Source: Aquihabitans sp. | Lineage (GTDB): Bacteria > Actinomycetota > Acidimicrobiia > Acidimicrobiales > Iamiaceae | NCBI GenBank assembly: GCA_025353965.1 | Contig: JANXNS010000032.1 | Location: 1 to 49,127 of the forward strand | DNA: 49,127 nt | Direction of reading: 5' to 3' | Shown: piece by piece, positions 7,860 to 15,962 of the stretch | Numbering within the stretch: the stretch's first letter is position 1 | Layout of the letters: each line of letters starts with the position of its first letter | The notes under the pieces: model-generated | The model's input: the letters and a program-made list of their open reading frames with translations, nothing else | The model's database searches: none | Told to the model about the DNA's origin: nothing | Program-made: the position numbers and the translations under genes

Positions 7860-7929
7860 AATTGTTGACCTGGGCGCTCAAGATTTGAGAACGTGGAGGG
7901 AATTGTTGACTCGCTGGGTCGGTTATAGA
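7860..7929 (+). promoter_or_regulatory. Direct repeats and promoter candidate before sulfite reductase
   Basis: The 10-mer AATTGTTGAC occurs at 7860-7869 and again at 7901-7910, 41 bases apart (about four helical turns). The second copy overlaps a possible -35 (TTGTTG) with TATAGA at 7924-7929 after 15 bases. This looks like a tandem regulator site and promoter for the sir-cysH pair. Confidence 0.45.
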
Positions 7930-7963
7930 CCCTCGGAGTTCGCCGCTACCGGAAGGCATCCCC

Positions 7964-9733
7964 ATGCTCCAGCGAGAGATCGATCCAGGCCAAGCCGCCG
8001 ACATCGAGAAGTTTGAGCGTGTCCTAGCTGGCTACTTGGCCGGCGAGATCGAGGAAGATGTTTTCCGTGTCTTCCGTCTCACCAACGGGATCTACGGCCA
8101 GCGTCAAGGCGGCCACAACCAGATGCTGCGGGTGAAGATCCCCTACGGCGGCGTCACGCCCGATCAGATGGACCTCTTCGCCCACCTGGCCGACGAGTAC
8201 TCACGCGGTTGGGGTCACATCACCACCCGCCAGAACATCCAGGTGCATTTCGTCCCCCTCGAGCGCGTGCCCGACGCCCTGCGGGAACTGGCGTCGGTCG
8301 GCCTCACTACCCGTGAAGCCTGCGGCGACACGGTCCGCAACGTCATGGGCTGTCACTTCGCCGGCGCCTGCCCGCACGAACACCTCGACATCACTGCCTG
8401 GGCGGAAGCCACCTACCAACATTTCGTACGCAATCCCATCGGCCAACGTCTCCCCCGCAAGTTCAAGATCAACTTCTCCGGCTGTGAGACAGATTGCGGT
8501 CAAGCCATGTTCAACGATGTTGGTGTGGTCGCAGCGGTGCGAACACGCGAGGATGGCTCCACGGAATCTGGCTTCCGGGTCTTCGTGGCCGGCGGCCTTG
8601 GGGCCAACCCGTTCCCCGCTTTGGCGCTAGAAGATTTCACCGCCCGAGAAGACCTCCTCCCCACCATTGAGTCCGTCCTGCGGGTCTTCAACAGCACCGG
8701 CAACCGGGACAACAAACTGCGGGCCCGGATGAAGTGGGTCGTTCAGACCCTGGGCTGGGAAGAAACCCAGCGCCGAATCCTCAAGGAACGCAAGTTCCTG
8801 TTGGCCTCGTCATCGTGGCCCGGGGGCATCCCCGACGCCGTAGTCAAAGCGGGCGATTCCCCGGCCGGCGTGGCCGTCGGCATCACGCCCACCGTGCTCG
8901 GTCAGGGCACCCAGGTAAAGATCCGGTCCACCGATCCCTATGAGCGCTGGGACGAAGTCAACGTTGTCCGCGGTACAGCCAAGGGCACGGTGTCCGCTCT
9001 GGCTTGGGCCAAGTTGGGCGATATCACCTCTGCGCAGTTCCGGGCCTTGGCCTCGATCCAGCGGGAACTGGGCGCACAGGTGCGCCTCACCAACCGTCAG
9101 AACCTGGCGTTCCTCGGCCTCACCGAGGAGCAGTTGCCCAAGCTTCACGCCCGGCTCGACGCCATAGGGATGGCCCAGCCCGGGGCAGAACTTTCCCGCG
9201 ACGTGGTCGCCTGCCCCGGGGCCGACACGTGCAACCTGGCCGTCACCCAATCGCGGGGATTGGCCGACGCCATCAGCGCCCGCCTCGAAGAAGAAGGCCT
9301 CGCCGATGTGGGCGGCGTGCGCACCAACATCTCCGGCTGCACCAACTCCTGCGGCCAGCACCATATTGCCGACATTGGGTTCTCCGGTGCGGAGCGTCGC
9401 GCTCACGGCTCGTCGGCCCCCGGGTACACCATGCTGCTGGGCGGCTACGTGGGAGATACGCAGGTCCACTTCGGCGAGCGGGCCCTACGGCTGCCCGCCA
9501 AGAACGCCCCCGAAGCCGCCGTCCGGGTCATCCGGCGGTTCGCCGACGAGCGTGAAGCCGGCGAATCGTTTCGCGGCTGGATGGACCGCTCCGGTGGGGT
9601 CAAGGGCCTGGGCGAATCGCTCAAGGAGCTCGACGAATTCCCTACGCCGGAGCAAGCCCCAGAGTTCTACGTCGACTACGCCGAGACGGGCCCCTACGTG
9701 GCCGAGACCGGCGAGTCCGAATGTGCAACGTGA
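7964..9733 (+). CDS. sir: Ferredoxin-dependent sulfite (or nitrite) reductase
   Basis: This 589-residue enzyme has two pseudo-symmetric ferredoxin-like/4Fe-4S halves. The second half carries the siroheme-[4Fe-4S] cysteines as C417-x5-C423 (CPGADTC) and C459-x3-C463 (CTNSC). The first half keeps GCHFAGACPHEHLD and NFSGCETDCGQA. Family members reduce sulfite to sulfide or nitrite to ammonia with six electrons from ferredoxin. The following gene is an APS reductase, the same order as mycobacterial sirA-cysH, so sulfite is the likely substrate. A GGAAGG site lies before the ATG at 7964. Confidence 0.92.
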   Translation: MLQREIDPGQAADIEKFERVLAGYLAGEIEEDVFRVFRLTNGIYGQRQGGHNQMLRVKIPYGGVTPDQMDLFAHLADEYSRGWGHITTRQNIQVHFVPLERVPDALRELASVGLTTREACGDTVRNVMGCHFAGACPHEHLDITAWAEATYQHFVRNPIGQRLPRKFKINFSGCETDCGQAMFNDVGVVAAVRTREDGSTESGFRVFVAGGLGANPFPALALEDFTAREDLLPTIESVLRVFNSTGNRDNKLRARMKWVVQTLGWEETQRRILKERKFLLASSSWPGGIPDAVVKAGDSPAGVAVGITPTVLGQGTQVKIRSTDPYERWDEVNVVRGTAKGTVSALAWAKLGDITSAQFRALASIQRELGAQVRLTNRQNLAFLGLTEEQLPKLHARLDAIGMAQPGAELSRDVVACPGADTCNLAVTQSRGLADAISARLEEEGLADVGGVRTNISGCTNSCGQHHIADIGFSGAERRAHGSSAPGYTMLLGGYVGDTQVHFGERALRLPAKNAPEAAVRVIRRFADEREAGESFRGWMDRSGGVKGLGESLKELDEFPTPEQAPEFYVDYAETGPYVAETGESECAT

Positions 9734-9746
9734 GCGACCGGTGGCC

Positions 9747-10496
9747 ATGACCATTACCGCTCTCCCGCCCACCGAGACGCCGATCCGAGCGCTGACCCGC
9801 TCTTCTGGAGCCCGCATGAGCCTGGCCACCCACAAGGTCGACTACACCGATGCCGAGCTCGCTGCGCTCAACGATCAGTTCGAGACGATGTCCGCCACCA
9901 AGATCATCCGGTGGGCGGTCGACAACTTCGGTCCCCACCTGGCGATGAGCGCCTCGATGACCGATGCCGTACTCATCGATCTCGCCACCAAGGTTGAACC
10001 GGCCATAGAGGTGGTTTTCATCGACACCGGCTACCACTTCCCCGAGACGCTGGCCACGGTAGAAGAAGTGCGCCGCCATTACGGCCTGAACCTGCGCATG
10101 ATGACCGTCGCCCGCCAGAACGAAGAGCTGTGGCAGGCAGACCCAGAAAACTGCTGCTCAGCGGTAAAGGTCGGGCAGCTCGATCGGGCCCTGGCCGGGA
10201 AAGATGCGTGGATGAGCGGCCTGCGCCGCACCGAAGCGGCCACCCGGGAATCCGCCCCCATCGTGTCGCGAGATCTGCGGGGCTTGGTGAAACTGAACCC
10301 AATCGCAACCTGGACCGACACCGATGTCGACGCCTATATCGCTGAGCACAACATCATCGTGAACCCGCTCACCAACCAGGGCTACCCGTCCATTGGCTGC
10401 ATGCCGTGCACCACGCCCATCGCACCGGGAGAAGATCCCCGGGCTGGGCGCTGGCGAGACTCCTCCAAGACAGAGTGCGGGCTTCACGAGCAGTAG
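9747..10496 (+). CDS. cysH: APS/PAPS reductase, iron-sulfur type
   Basis: This enzyme reduces adenylylsulfate to sulfite with thioredoxin. It contains the PAPS-reductase fold motif DTGYHFPETL. The cysteine pair ENCCSAVKV and the later GCMPC together supply four [4Fe-4S] ligands, which marks APS reductases rather than cluster-free PAPS reductases. The C-terminal ECGLHEQ carries the catalytic cysteine. The start may be ATG 9747 (249 residues) or ATG 9816, which has the better ribosome site (GGAG, 5 bases) and still includes all known motifs. It lies 13 bases after the sulfite reductase gene, so the two steps from APS to sulfide are co-transcribed. Sulfate adenylyltransferase genes are not in the window. 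Confidence 0.93.
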   Translation: MTITALPPTETPIRALTRSSGARMSLATHKVDYTDAELAALNDQFETMSATKIIRWAVDNFGPHLAMSASMTDAVLIDLATKVEPAIEVVFIDTGYHFPETLATVEEVRRHYGLNLRMMTVARQNEELWQADPENCCSAVKVGQLDRALAGKDAWMSGLRRTEAATRESAPIVSRDLRGLVKLNPIATWTDTDVDAYIAEHNIIVNPLTNQGYPSIGCMPCTTPIAPGEDPRAGRWRDSSKTECGLHEQ

Positions 10497-10528
10497 TGTC
10501 CCCGCCGGTTCCACTCCGGAGGTAGGAC

Positions 10529-11671
10529 ATGACTGAGATCCACGGGTATTGCAAAGACGGCTTCGAGGGCTTGCAGGCCCAGTTCGCTGACAACTTCGAC
10601 AAAGGCCTGGAGCGAGGGGCCAGTGTCGCCGTCACGCTTCACGGCGAGCCCGTGGTGGATCTGTGGGCCGGAGACGCCGACGGCAGCGGTCGGCCCTGGG
10701 CAGAAGACACGATCGTCAACGTGTGGTCCACCACCAAGACCATGTCGGCCATCTGTGTGCTCATGCTCGCGGACCGAGGCGAGCTGGACCTTGACGCCCC
10801 CGTCGCCACCTACTGGCCGGAGTTTGGCGCCAACGGCAAAGACGCCATCACCACCGCCCAGATTCTGGGTCATACCGCCGGGCTTTCCGGGTGGGACCCC
10901 GCGATTACCCCCGCCGACCTCTACGACTGGGACAAGGCCGTCGGCGTGCTCGCCGCCCAGGCACCGATGTGGGAACCGGGCACGGCCTCGGGCTACCACG
11001 CCCTCACCCAGGGCTACCTCGAAGGCGAGATCGTCCGGCGCATCACCGGTAGAACCTTGGGGACCTTCTTCCAAGCGGAAGTGGCTCAGCCACTAGGTGC
11101 AGACTTCTTCATCGGTCTACCCGAATCAGAGGAAGCGCGGGTCGGTGAGATGGTGCCCCCCACCACCGGTCTCCGCGGCGGGGACACGGTCGACCTCGCC
11201 TCTATCGCCGGCCGCAGCCTGGCCAGCGCCCCCATCACCGGGGCGGAATGCAACACCCGGGAATGGCGTGCCTCGGAGATCCCCGCCGCGGGCGGAACCG
11301 GCAACGCCCGCTCCGTGGCCCGGGTTCACGCTGCCCTGGCCAACGGCGGCACGGTAGATGGCGTAACGCTCATGTCCCCGGCCGGCGTAGAACGGATTTT
11401 GGTCGAACAGTCCCACAACGAAGACCTCGTCCTGGGCATGAAGATGCGCATGGGTACGGGCTTTGGTCTCATGAATGACCTCATCCCGTTGAGCCCCAAT
11501 CCACGAGCTTTTTTCTGGGGCGGCTGGGGCGGCTCCATTGCCGTCACCGACCTCGACGCCGGGTTGTCGGTGGCCTACGTCATGAACAAGATGGCCGATG
11601 GGCTGGCTGGCGACCTTCGCGGGGCCATGCTCGTCTTTGCGGCCTACGCAGGCCTGGCCAACCAGGGTTGA
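10529..11671 (+). CDS. Serine hydrolase of the class C beta-lactamase/esterase family
   Basis: This 380-residue protein has the penicillin-recognising fold with S67-T-T-K70 (SxxK) and the Tyr motif at Y156-H157 (SGYHALT). A WGGWGGS near residue 333 takes the place of the KTG/HTG strand. There is no signal peptide, so it is probably a cytosolic esterase or peptidase (EstB/LACTB-like) rather than a secreted beta-lactamase. A strong GGAGGTAGGA site precedes the ATG. It lies 32 bases after cysH on the same strand, but no metabolic link to sulfur assimilation is apparent. The substrate cannot be inferred. Confidence 0.85.
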   Translation: MTEIHGYCKDGFEGLQAQFADNFDKGLERGASVAVTLHGEPVVDLWAGDADGSGRPWAEDTIVNVWSTTKTMSAICVLMLADRGELDLDAPVATYWPEFGANGKDAITTAQILGHTAGLSGWDPAITPADLYDWDKAVGVLAAQAPMWEPGTASGYHALTQGYLEGEIVRRITGRTLGTFFQAEVAQPLGADFFIGLPESEEARVGEMVPPTTGLRGGDTVDLASIAGRSLASAPITGAECNTREWRASEIPAAGGTGNARSVARVHAALANGGTVDGVTLMSPAGVERILVEQSHNEDLVLGMKMRMGTGFGLMNDLIPLSPNPRAFFWGGWGGSIAVTDLDAGLSVAYVMNKMADGLAGDLRGAMLVFAAYAGLANQG

Positions 11672-11686
11672 TCAGGCTTGCGCGGG

Positions 11687-13225
11687 TCAGATCGATCGGC
11701 CTGATGCCTCCCAATATTCGTCCTTGAGCAGGCGCTTGTAGAGCTTGCCGGTGGGGTGTCTTGGTAGTTCATCGCGGAAGTCGATGGTTCGCGGGCACTT
11801 CACGTCGGCCAAGTGTTCCCGGCAATGGGCAATGAGTTCGGCCGCCAGCTCAGGCCCTGCGGCCGCGGGGTCGACCGGCTGGACCACGGCCTTCACGGCC
11901 TCACCAAAGTCGTCGTCGGGCACCCCGAAGACGGCGGCATCGGCCACAGCGGGGTGCATCGCCAAGATGTTTTCCGCCTCCTGCGGGTACACGTTCACCC
12001 CGCCGGTGATGATCATGTAGGCCTGTCGATCGGTGAGATACAGGAAGCCGTCTTCATCCACTCGGCCTACGTCTCCGAGCGTGCTCCAGCCTTGGGGGTG
12101 GCGGGTCTCGGCCGTCTTCTCGGGATCGTTGTGGTACACGAACTGGGACGCACTTTCGAAGTAGATCGTGCCTGGAACACCCGTGGGAACTTCCTCCCCC
12201 TCGTCATCACAAATGTGCATCGGGCCGAGGATGCTTCTGCCCACTGTTCCTGGGTGCGCCAACCAATCCTCACTAGTGCAGTAGACGAACCCGTTGCCTT
12301 CTGTGCCGGCGTAGTACTCGTGGACGATCGGGCCGAACCACGCAATGATCTGCTCCTTGGCCGGGATCGGGCACGGCGCGGCGGCGTGCACGATCATCTC
12401 CATGGAGCTCACGTCGTAGCGGTCCCGCACCGCCTGCGGAAGCTTGAGCAGCCGGATGAACATGGTCGGAACCCACTGGCTGTGGGTGATCTTGTACTGC
12501 TCGATCAGGGCCAGCGCCTGTTCGGGGTCGAACCGTTCCATGACCACCACCGTCCCACCCGCCTGGTGCGCGGACATGGAGAATCGCAGCGGGGCGGCGT
12601 GATACATCGGGGCCGGCGACAGATAGCGAATGTGGTCATCGAAACCGAGGAGCCCCATGGCCAGCACCGTGACCGAGGTCGCTGCGTCCAGCGGAGCAGA
12701 CGCCAGGGCGGTGGCCACGCCTTTTGGCTTGCCGGTCGTACCTGAGCTGTAGAGCATGTCCGTGCCGGCCAGGCGATCCTCGAGGGCCGTCGCGGGCTGG
12801 GCGGCAACGGCATCTTCGTAGCGTTCGAACCCCGCAAGGTCACCGTCTAGAACGAAACGGGCCTCCACCTTGGGGGTGGCGGCAGTGATGGCCCCGGCTT
12901 GCTCGGCCGTGTAGGCCGAGGCAATGAACACGCGGGCATCGCAGTCATCGACGATGTACGCCAACTCCTCGGCCGTCAGCCGGGTGGAGGCGAAGGTGTA
13001 AATCAGCCCGGCATAGTGAGCACCCCACGCCAGTTCGAGAACGCGCGGGTTGTTCTCCACACACATGGCCACATGGTCGCCAGGCTGCAACCCAAGGGAG
13101 CGGAACAGGTGGGAGAGGCGGTTGGCCCTTTCGTCGAGCTGGGCGTAGGTGATGGTTTCGCCCGTTCCCCCCATCACGATGGCCGGGCGGTCAGGGGCGG
13201 TCGCGGCGTGTAGTCCGGGGTACAT
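11687..13225 (-). CDS. Acyl-CoA synthetase (AMP-forming, FadD-like)
   Basis: The protein is about 512 residues and belongs to the ANL superfamily. The AMP-binding loop YSSGTTGKPKG is at about 159-169. YYAGTEGNG is the A5 motif, TLGDVGRVDEDGFLYLTDR the adenylation hinge region, and PRHPTGKLYKR the catalytic lysine. It should activate a carboxylic acid, likely a fatty or aromatic acid, to its CoA thioester. ATG 13225 is preferred because TACGGT lies exactly 6 bases upstream, a pattern recurring in this window; TTG 13273 or GTG 13258 are longer options. The gene is divergent from a PaaX-like regulator, suggesting that its product or substrate controls local expression. Confidence 0.88.
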   Translation of the reverse strand: MYPGLHAATAPDRPAIVMGGTGETITYAQLDERANRLSHLFRSLGLQPGDHVAMCVENNPRVLELAWGAHYAGLIYTFASTRLTAEELAYIVDDCDARVFIASAYTAEQAGAITAATPKVEARFVLDGDLAGFERYEDAVAAQPATALEDRLAGTDMLYSSGTTGKPKGVATALASAPLDAATSVTVLAMGLLGFDDHIRYLSPAPMYHAAPLRFSMSAHQAGGTVVVMERFDPEQALALIEQYKITHSQWVPTMFIRLLKLPQAVRDRYDVSSMEMIVHAAAPCPIPAKEQIIAWFGPIVHEYYAGTEGNGFVYCTSEDWLAHPGTVGRSILGPMHICDDEGEEVPTGVPGTIYFESASQFVYHNDPEKTAETRHPQGWSTLGDVGRVDEDGFLYLTDRQAYMIITGGVNVYPQEAENILAMHPAVADAAVFGVPDDDFGEAVKAVVQPVDPAAAGPELAAELIAHCREHLADVKCPRTIDFRDELPRHPTGKLYKRLLKDEYWEASGRSI

Positions 13226-13231
13226 CCCCTG

Positions 13232-13237
13232 ACCGTA
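13232..13237 (-). promoter_or_regulatory. -10 element TACGGT of the acyl-CoA synthetase gene
   Basis: TACGGT on the minus strand is 6 bases before ATG 13225, as in other leaderless-type starts here. Upstream, TTGAC (13249-13253) and GTCAA (13269-13273) form an inverted repeat in the divergent region and could be an operator. Confidence 0.45.
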
Positions 13238-13284
13238 GCCATCCGCACTTGACCACACCCTGGAGGTCGTCAACGATAGCGGTC

Positions 13285-14157
13285 GTGCGAGTAACGGCCG
13301 TCGAAGTTCCGACCCGGGTGCTCGTGTTCGGCATGGCCCGCCCCGACGGAACCATCGACGGCGGCGAGCTCTACGACGTGGCCGCGGCGTGCGATCAGAC
13401 CCCTGAACAGATCCGCTCGTGTCTCCGGCGCCTCGTCACCGAAGGCCTGCTCGAGCGAGACGGCAGCGGCCGCACCGCAACGTTTCGGACCACCCCTGCG
13501 GGCGACGTCTTGCGGCTCGGCTCCATGCGTCGCCACGAGTTGGCCTACCGCCAGGACCGAAAGGGCCAGGGCTGGGATGGGCATTGGCATCTCGCCGCCT
13601 TCGCCATCCCCGAGAACCAACGCGCCTCACGGGATCGCCTCCGGGACCGTCTGCTCGACGCTGGCGCCGCGGCAGTGAACAACGGGTTATACGTCTCACC
13701 GCGCCCATGGGAAGACGAGGTCCGCGAGATCGCCGGGAATCTGGAAGTAGGTGACCGGCTCACCCTCGCCAGCACCGACGACCTCGAGGTTGGCGGGGTC
13801 CGGTCGTCGCGCCAACTGGCCCGGTCCCTCTGGCCGATCGACGAACTCGCCGGCTCCTACACGCGCTTCGTAGAGGACCACCAGCACATCGTTGCGGTCC
13901 TGGACGGGCTACGTCAGCGCCACACACGTATCTCCGACGCCGACTTCCTCCCGGGAGCCCTCCGCATGGTGATCGCCTTTCAGGAGGTATTCCTCCGCGA
14001 CCCACTTCTCCCGCCCGAATTACTCCCCCGACCCTGGCCCGGACGAGCGGCACGAGATCTGCTTCTCACCAGCCGCCGCAGGGCCCTGCGCCTCCGCGAG
14101 GCGCACGAGCGACCAGCCCTCTTCGCCGCCTTCGACGAATTCGTCGCCAAAACGTGA
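13285..14157 (+). CDS. PaaX-family transcriptional regulator
   Basis: The protein is about 290 residues. It has an N-terminal winged helix (VLVFGMARPDGTIDGGELYDVAAACDQTPEQIRSCLRRLVTEGLL split across the HTH), a central ferredoxin-like PaaX domain (WDGHWHLAAFAIPENQRASRDRLR...LYVSPRPW) and a PaaX C-terminal helical domain ending in RDPLLPPELLPRPWPG. PaaX repressors are released by aryl-CoA thioesters. Start is uncertain: GTG 13285 leaves the divergent gene free, TTG 13249 would overlap it. The stop overlaps the GH15 start as GTGA. Control of the divergent acyl-CoA synthetase is plausible; control of GH15 would be unusual. Confidence 0.87.
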   Translation: MRVTAVEVPTRVLVFGMARPDGTIDGGELYDVAAACDQTPEQIRSCLRRLVTEGLLERDGSGRTATFRTTPAGDVLRLGSMRRHELAYRQDRKGQGWDGHWHLAAFAIPENQRASRDRLRDRLLDAGAAAVNNGLYVSPRPWEDEVREIAGNLEVGDRLTLASTDDLEVGGVRSSRQLARSLWPIDELAGSYTRFVEDHQHIVAVLDGLRQRHTRISDADFLPGALRMVIAFQEVFLRDPLLPPELLPRPWPGRAARDLLLTSRRRALRLREAHERPALFAAFDEFVAKT

Positions 14158-15947
14158 CCAACCGCATCGAGGACTACGCCTTACTTTCCGACACCGAATC
14201 CGCGGCCTTGGTGGGGCGGGATGGGTCCATCGATTGGCTGACGTTTCCACGCTTCGATTCGGCCGCCTGTTTCGCCGCCTTGTTAGGGACACCAGACCAC
14301 GGCCGGTGGCTCCTCGCACCGGCCGGTCACATTCGCAACATCGAGCGGCACTACCGGCCCGGCACGCTGGTCCTCGAGACCCGCTTCACTACCGGCGACG
14401 GCGTCGTCGACCTCATCGACTGCATGCCGATCCGAGACGACGGTCGCCTGGACATCGTCCGCCTTGTCCGCGGGGTCAGCGGGACCGTAGCGATGCAGCT
14501 CCACCTGACCGTGCGCATGGACTACGGCTCGATCGTGCCCTGGGTGCGACGGGTCGACAATGGTCTGCGCATAGTGGCCGGACCAGACGCTCTCACCCTG
14601 ACCACACCGGTCGACCTCCGCCCTGAGGGTTGGTCGACGGTGGCCGAGTTCGCAGTCGGCGCTGGCGACGAAGTGCCGTTCGCCCTGGCCTGGAACCCGT
14701 CGCATCTGGACCCGCCGTCGCCCATGCCGGTAACCGAATCGATCGATCGAACGACGGCCTGGTGGGAGGAGTGGAGCAACCAATGCACCACCTTCGAGCC
14801 CTATGAGGAGCCAATTCGTAGCTCACTGACCGTGCTGAAGGGCCTTACCTACGCACCGACCGGCGGGATCGTCGCCGCGCCGACCACCTCACTCCCCGAG
14901 ATGATCGGAGGGTCCCGCAACTGGGACTACCGATTCTGCTGGCTGCGCGATGCGACCTTCACCCTCACGTCGCTGCTCGATGCCGGCTACACCCAAGAAG
15001 CGGCCGCCTGGCGAGAGTGGCTGCTCCGAGCGGTGGCGGGCCGGCCCGAAGACGTACAGATCATGTACGGCCCCGCCGGCGAGCACCGGCTCACCGAAAT
15101 CGAACTGCCTTGGCTGCCCGGCTTCGAGGAATCACGACCGGTCCGAACGGGCAACGACGCCCACAGCCAATTCCAGCTCGACGTCTACGGCGAAGTTGTC
15201 GACGCGTTCTTCGAGGGTGAACGGGTGACGATTGACGACCAGCCCGAACTCTGGAAGGTCGGCCGCACCTTGATCGACGTCGTGGAGCGGAGATGGCACG
15301 AACCCGACGACGGCATCTGGGAAGTCCGCGGCGGCCGTCGCCATTTCACTCATTCCAAAGTCATGGCCTGGGTGGCCATGGACCGGGCGGTCCGACTGGC
15401 CGGGGTCCTCGGCACCGATGCACCCATCGCCCGGTGGCAGGCAATCCGTGACGAGATCCGGGCCGAGATCTTGACCCGGGGCGTGAGCGACCGAGGGGTC
15501 TTCGTGCAGGAGTTGGACGGTCGCACCCTTGATGCCAGCCTGCTTCTCGTCTCCCTTGTGGGCTTTCTCCCCGCTACGGACCCGCGGGTGGCAAACACGG
15601 TCAAGGCCATCCAGCAAGAACTGACCCACGATGGCTTCGTGTATCGCTACGACACGTCCACGACCAACGACGGGGTGGGCGGCCGGGAAGGCACGTTCCT
15701 GATGTGCACGTTCTGGCTGGCTGACGTGTTACTCCAGCAGGGCAAGGTTGGCGAGGCTCGGGCCATCTTCGAACGACTGGTTGCCCTTCGCAACGATGTC
15801 GGCCTGCTGGCCGAAATGTATGACCCCGCGGCAAAACGGATGCTCGGCAACTTCCCCCAGGCGTTCTCCCACACCGCTCTGGTATCCACTGGCATCGCCC
15901 TCTCCCGGGCCGACACCGCCACCCCCACCTGGCAACGAGGTTGCTGA
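14154..15947 (+). CDS. Glycoside hydrolase family 15 (glucoamylase/trehalase-like)
   Basis: This 597-residue protein starts IEDYALLSDTESAALVGRDGSIDWL, typical of the bacterial GH15 group with an N-terminal beta domain followed by an alpha/alpha toroid. Conserved toroid segments are GGSRNWDYRFCWLRDATFTL (split), ELPWLPGFEESRPVRTGN and EGTFLMCTFWLADVL, which hold the acidic catalytic positions of the family. Actinobacterial relatives include trehalases and alpha-glucosidases, so hydrolysis of an alpha-glucoside such as trehalose is likely. No signal peptide is seen. It begins at GTG 14154 inside the PaaX stop codon and ends 15 bases from the convergent VWA gene. Confidence 0.9.
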   Translation: MTNRIEDYALLSDTESAALVGRDGSIDWLTFPRFDSAACFAALLGTPDHGRWLLAPAGHIRNIERHYRPGTLVLETRFTTGDGVVDLIDCMPIRDDGRLDIVRLVRGVSGTVAMQLHLTVRMDYGSIVPWVRRVDNGLRIVAGPDALTLTTPVDLRPEGWSTVAEFAVGAGDEVPFALAWNPSHLDPPSPMPVTESIDRTTAWWEEWSNQCTTFEPYEEPIRSSLTVLKGLTYAPTGGIVAAPTTSLPEMIGGSRNWDYRFCWLRDATFTLTSLLDAGYTQEAAAWREWLLRAVAGRPEDVQIMYGPAGEHRLTEIELPWLPGFEESRPVRTGNDAHSQFQLDVYGEVVDAFFEGERVTIDDQPELWKVGRTLIDVVERRWHEPDDGIWEVRGGRRHFTHSKVMAWVAMDRAVRLAGVLGTDAPIARWQAIRDEIRAEILTRGVSDRGVFVQELDGRTLDASLLLVSLVGFLPATDPRVANTVKAIQQELTHDGFVYRYDTSTTNDGVGGREGTFLMCTFWLADVLLQQGKVGEARAIFERLVALRNDVGLLAEMYDPAAKRMLGNFPQAFSHTALVSTGIALSRADTATPTWQRGC

Positions 15948-15962
15948 CCTGGCCCGGGAAAG

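Noticed and set aside
9306-9746. Upstream extension of the cysH frame over the sulfite reductase gene
   Set aside because: The extension is Pro/Ala/Ser-rich shadow sequence and the sulfite reductase frame there carries the siroheme cysteines.
11671-11705. ATCAGGC/GCCTGAT repeat between convergent hydrolase and acyl-CoA synthetase genes
   Set aside because: Stem of 7 bp with a 21-base loop and no T tract; weak evidence for termination.
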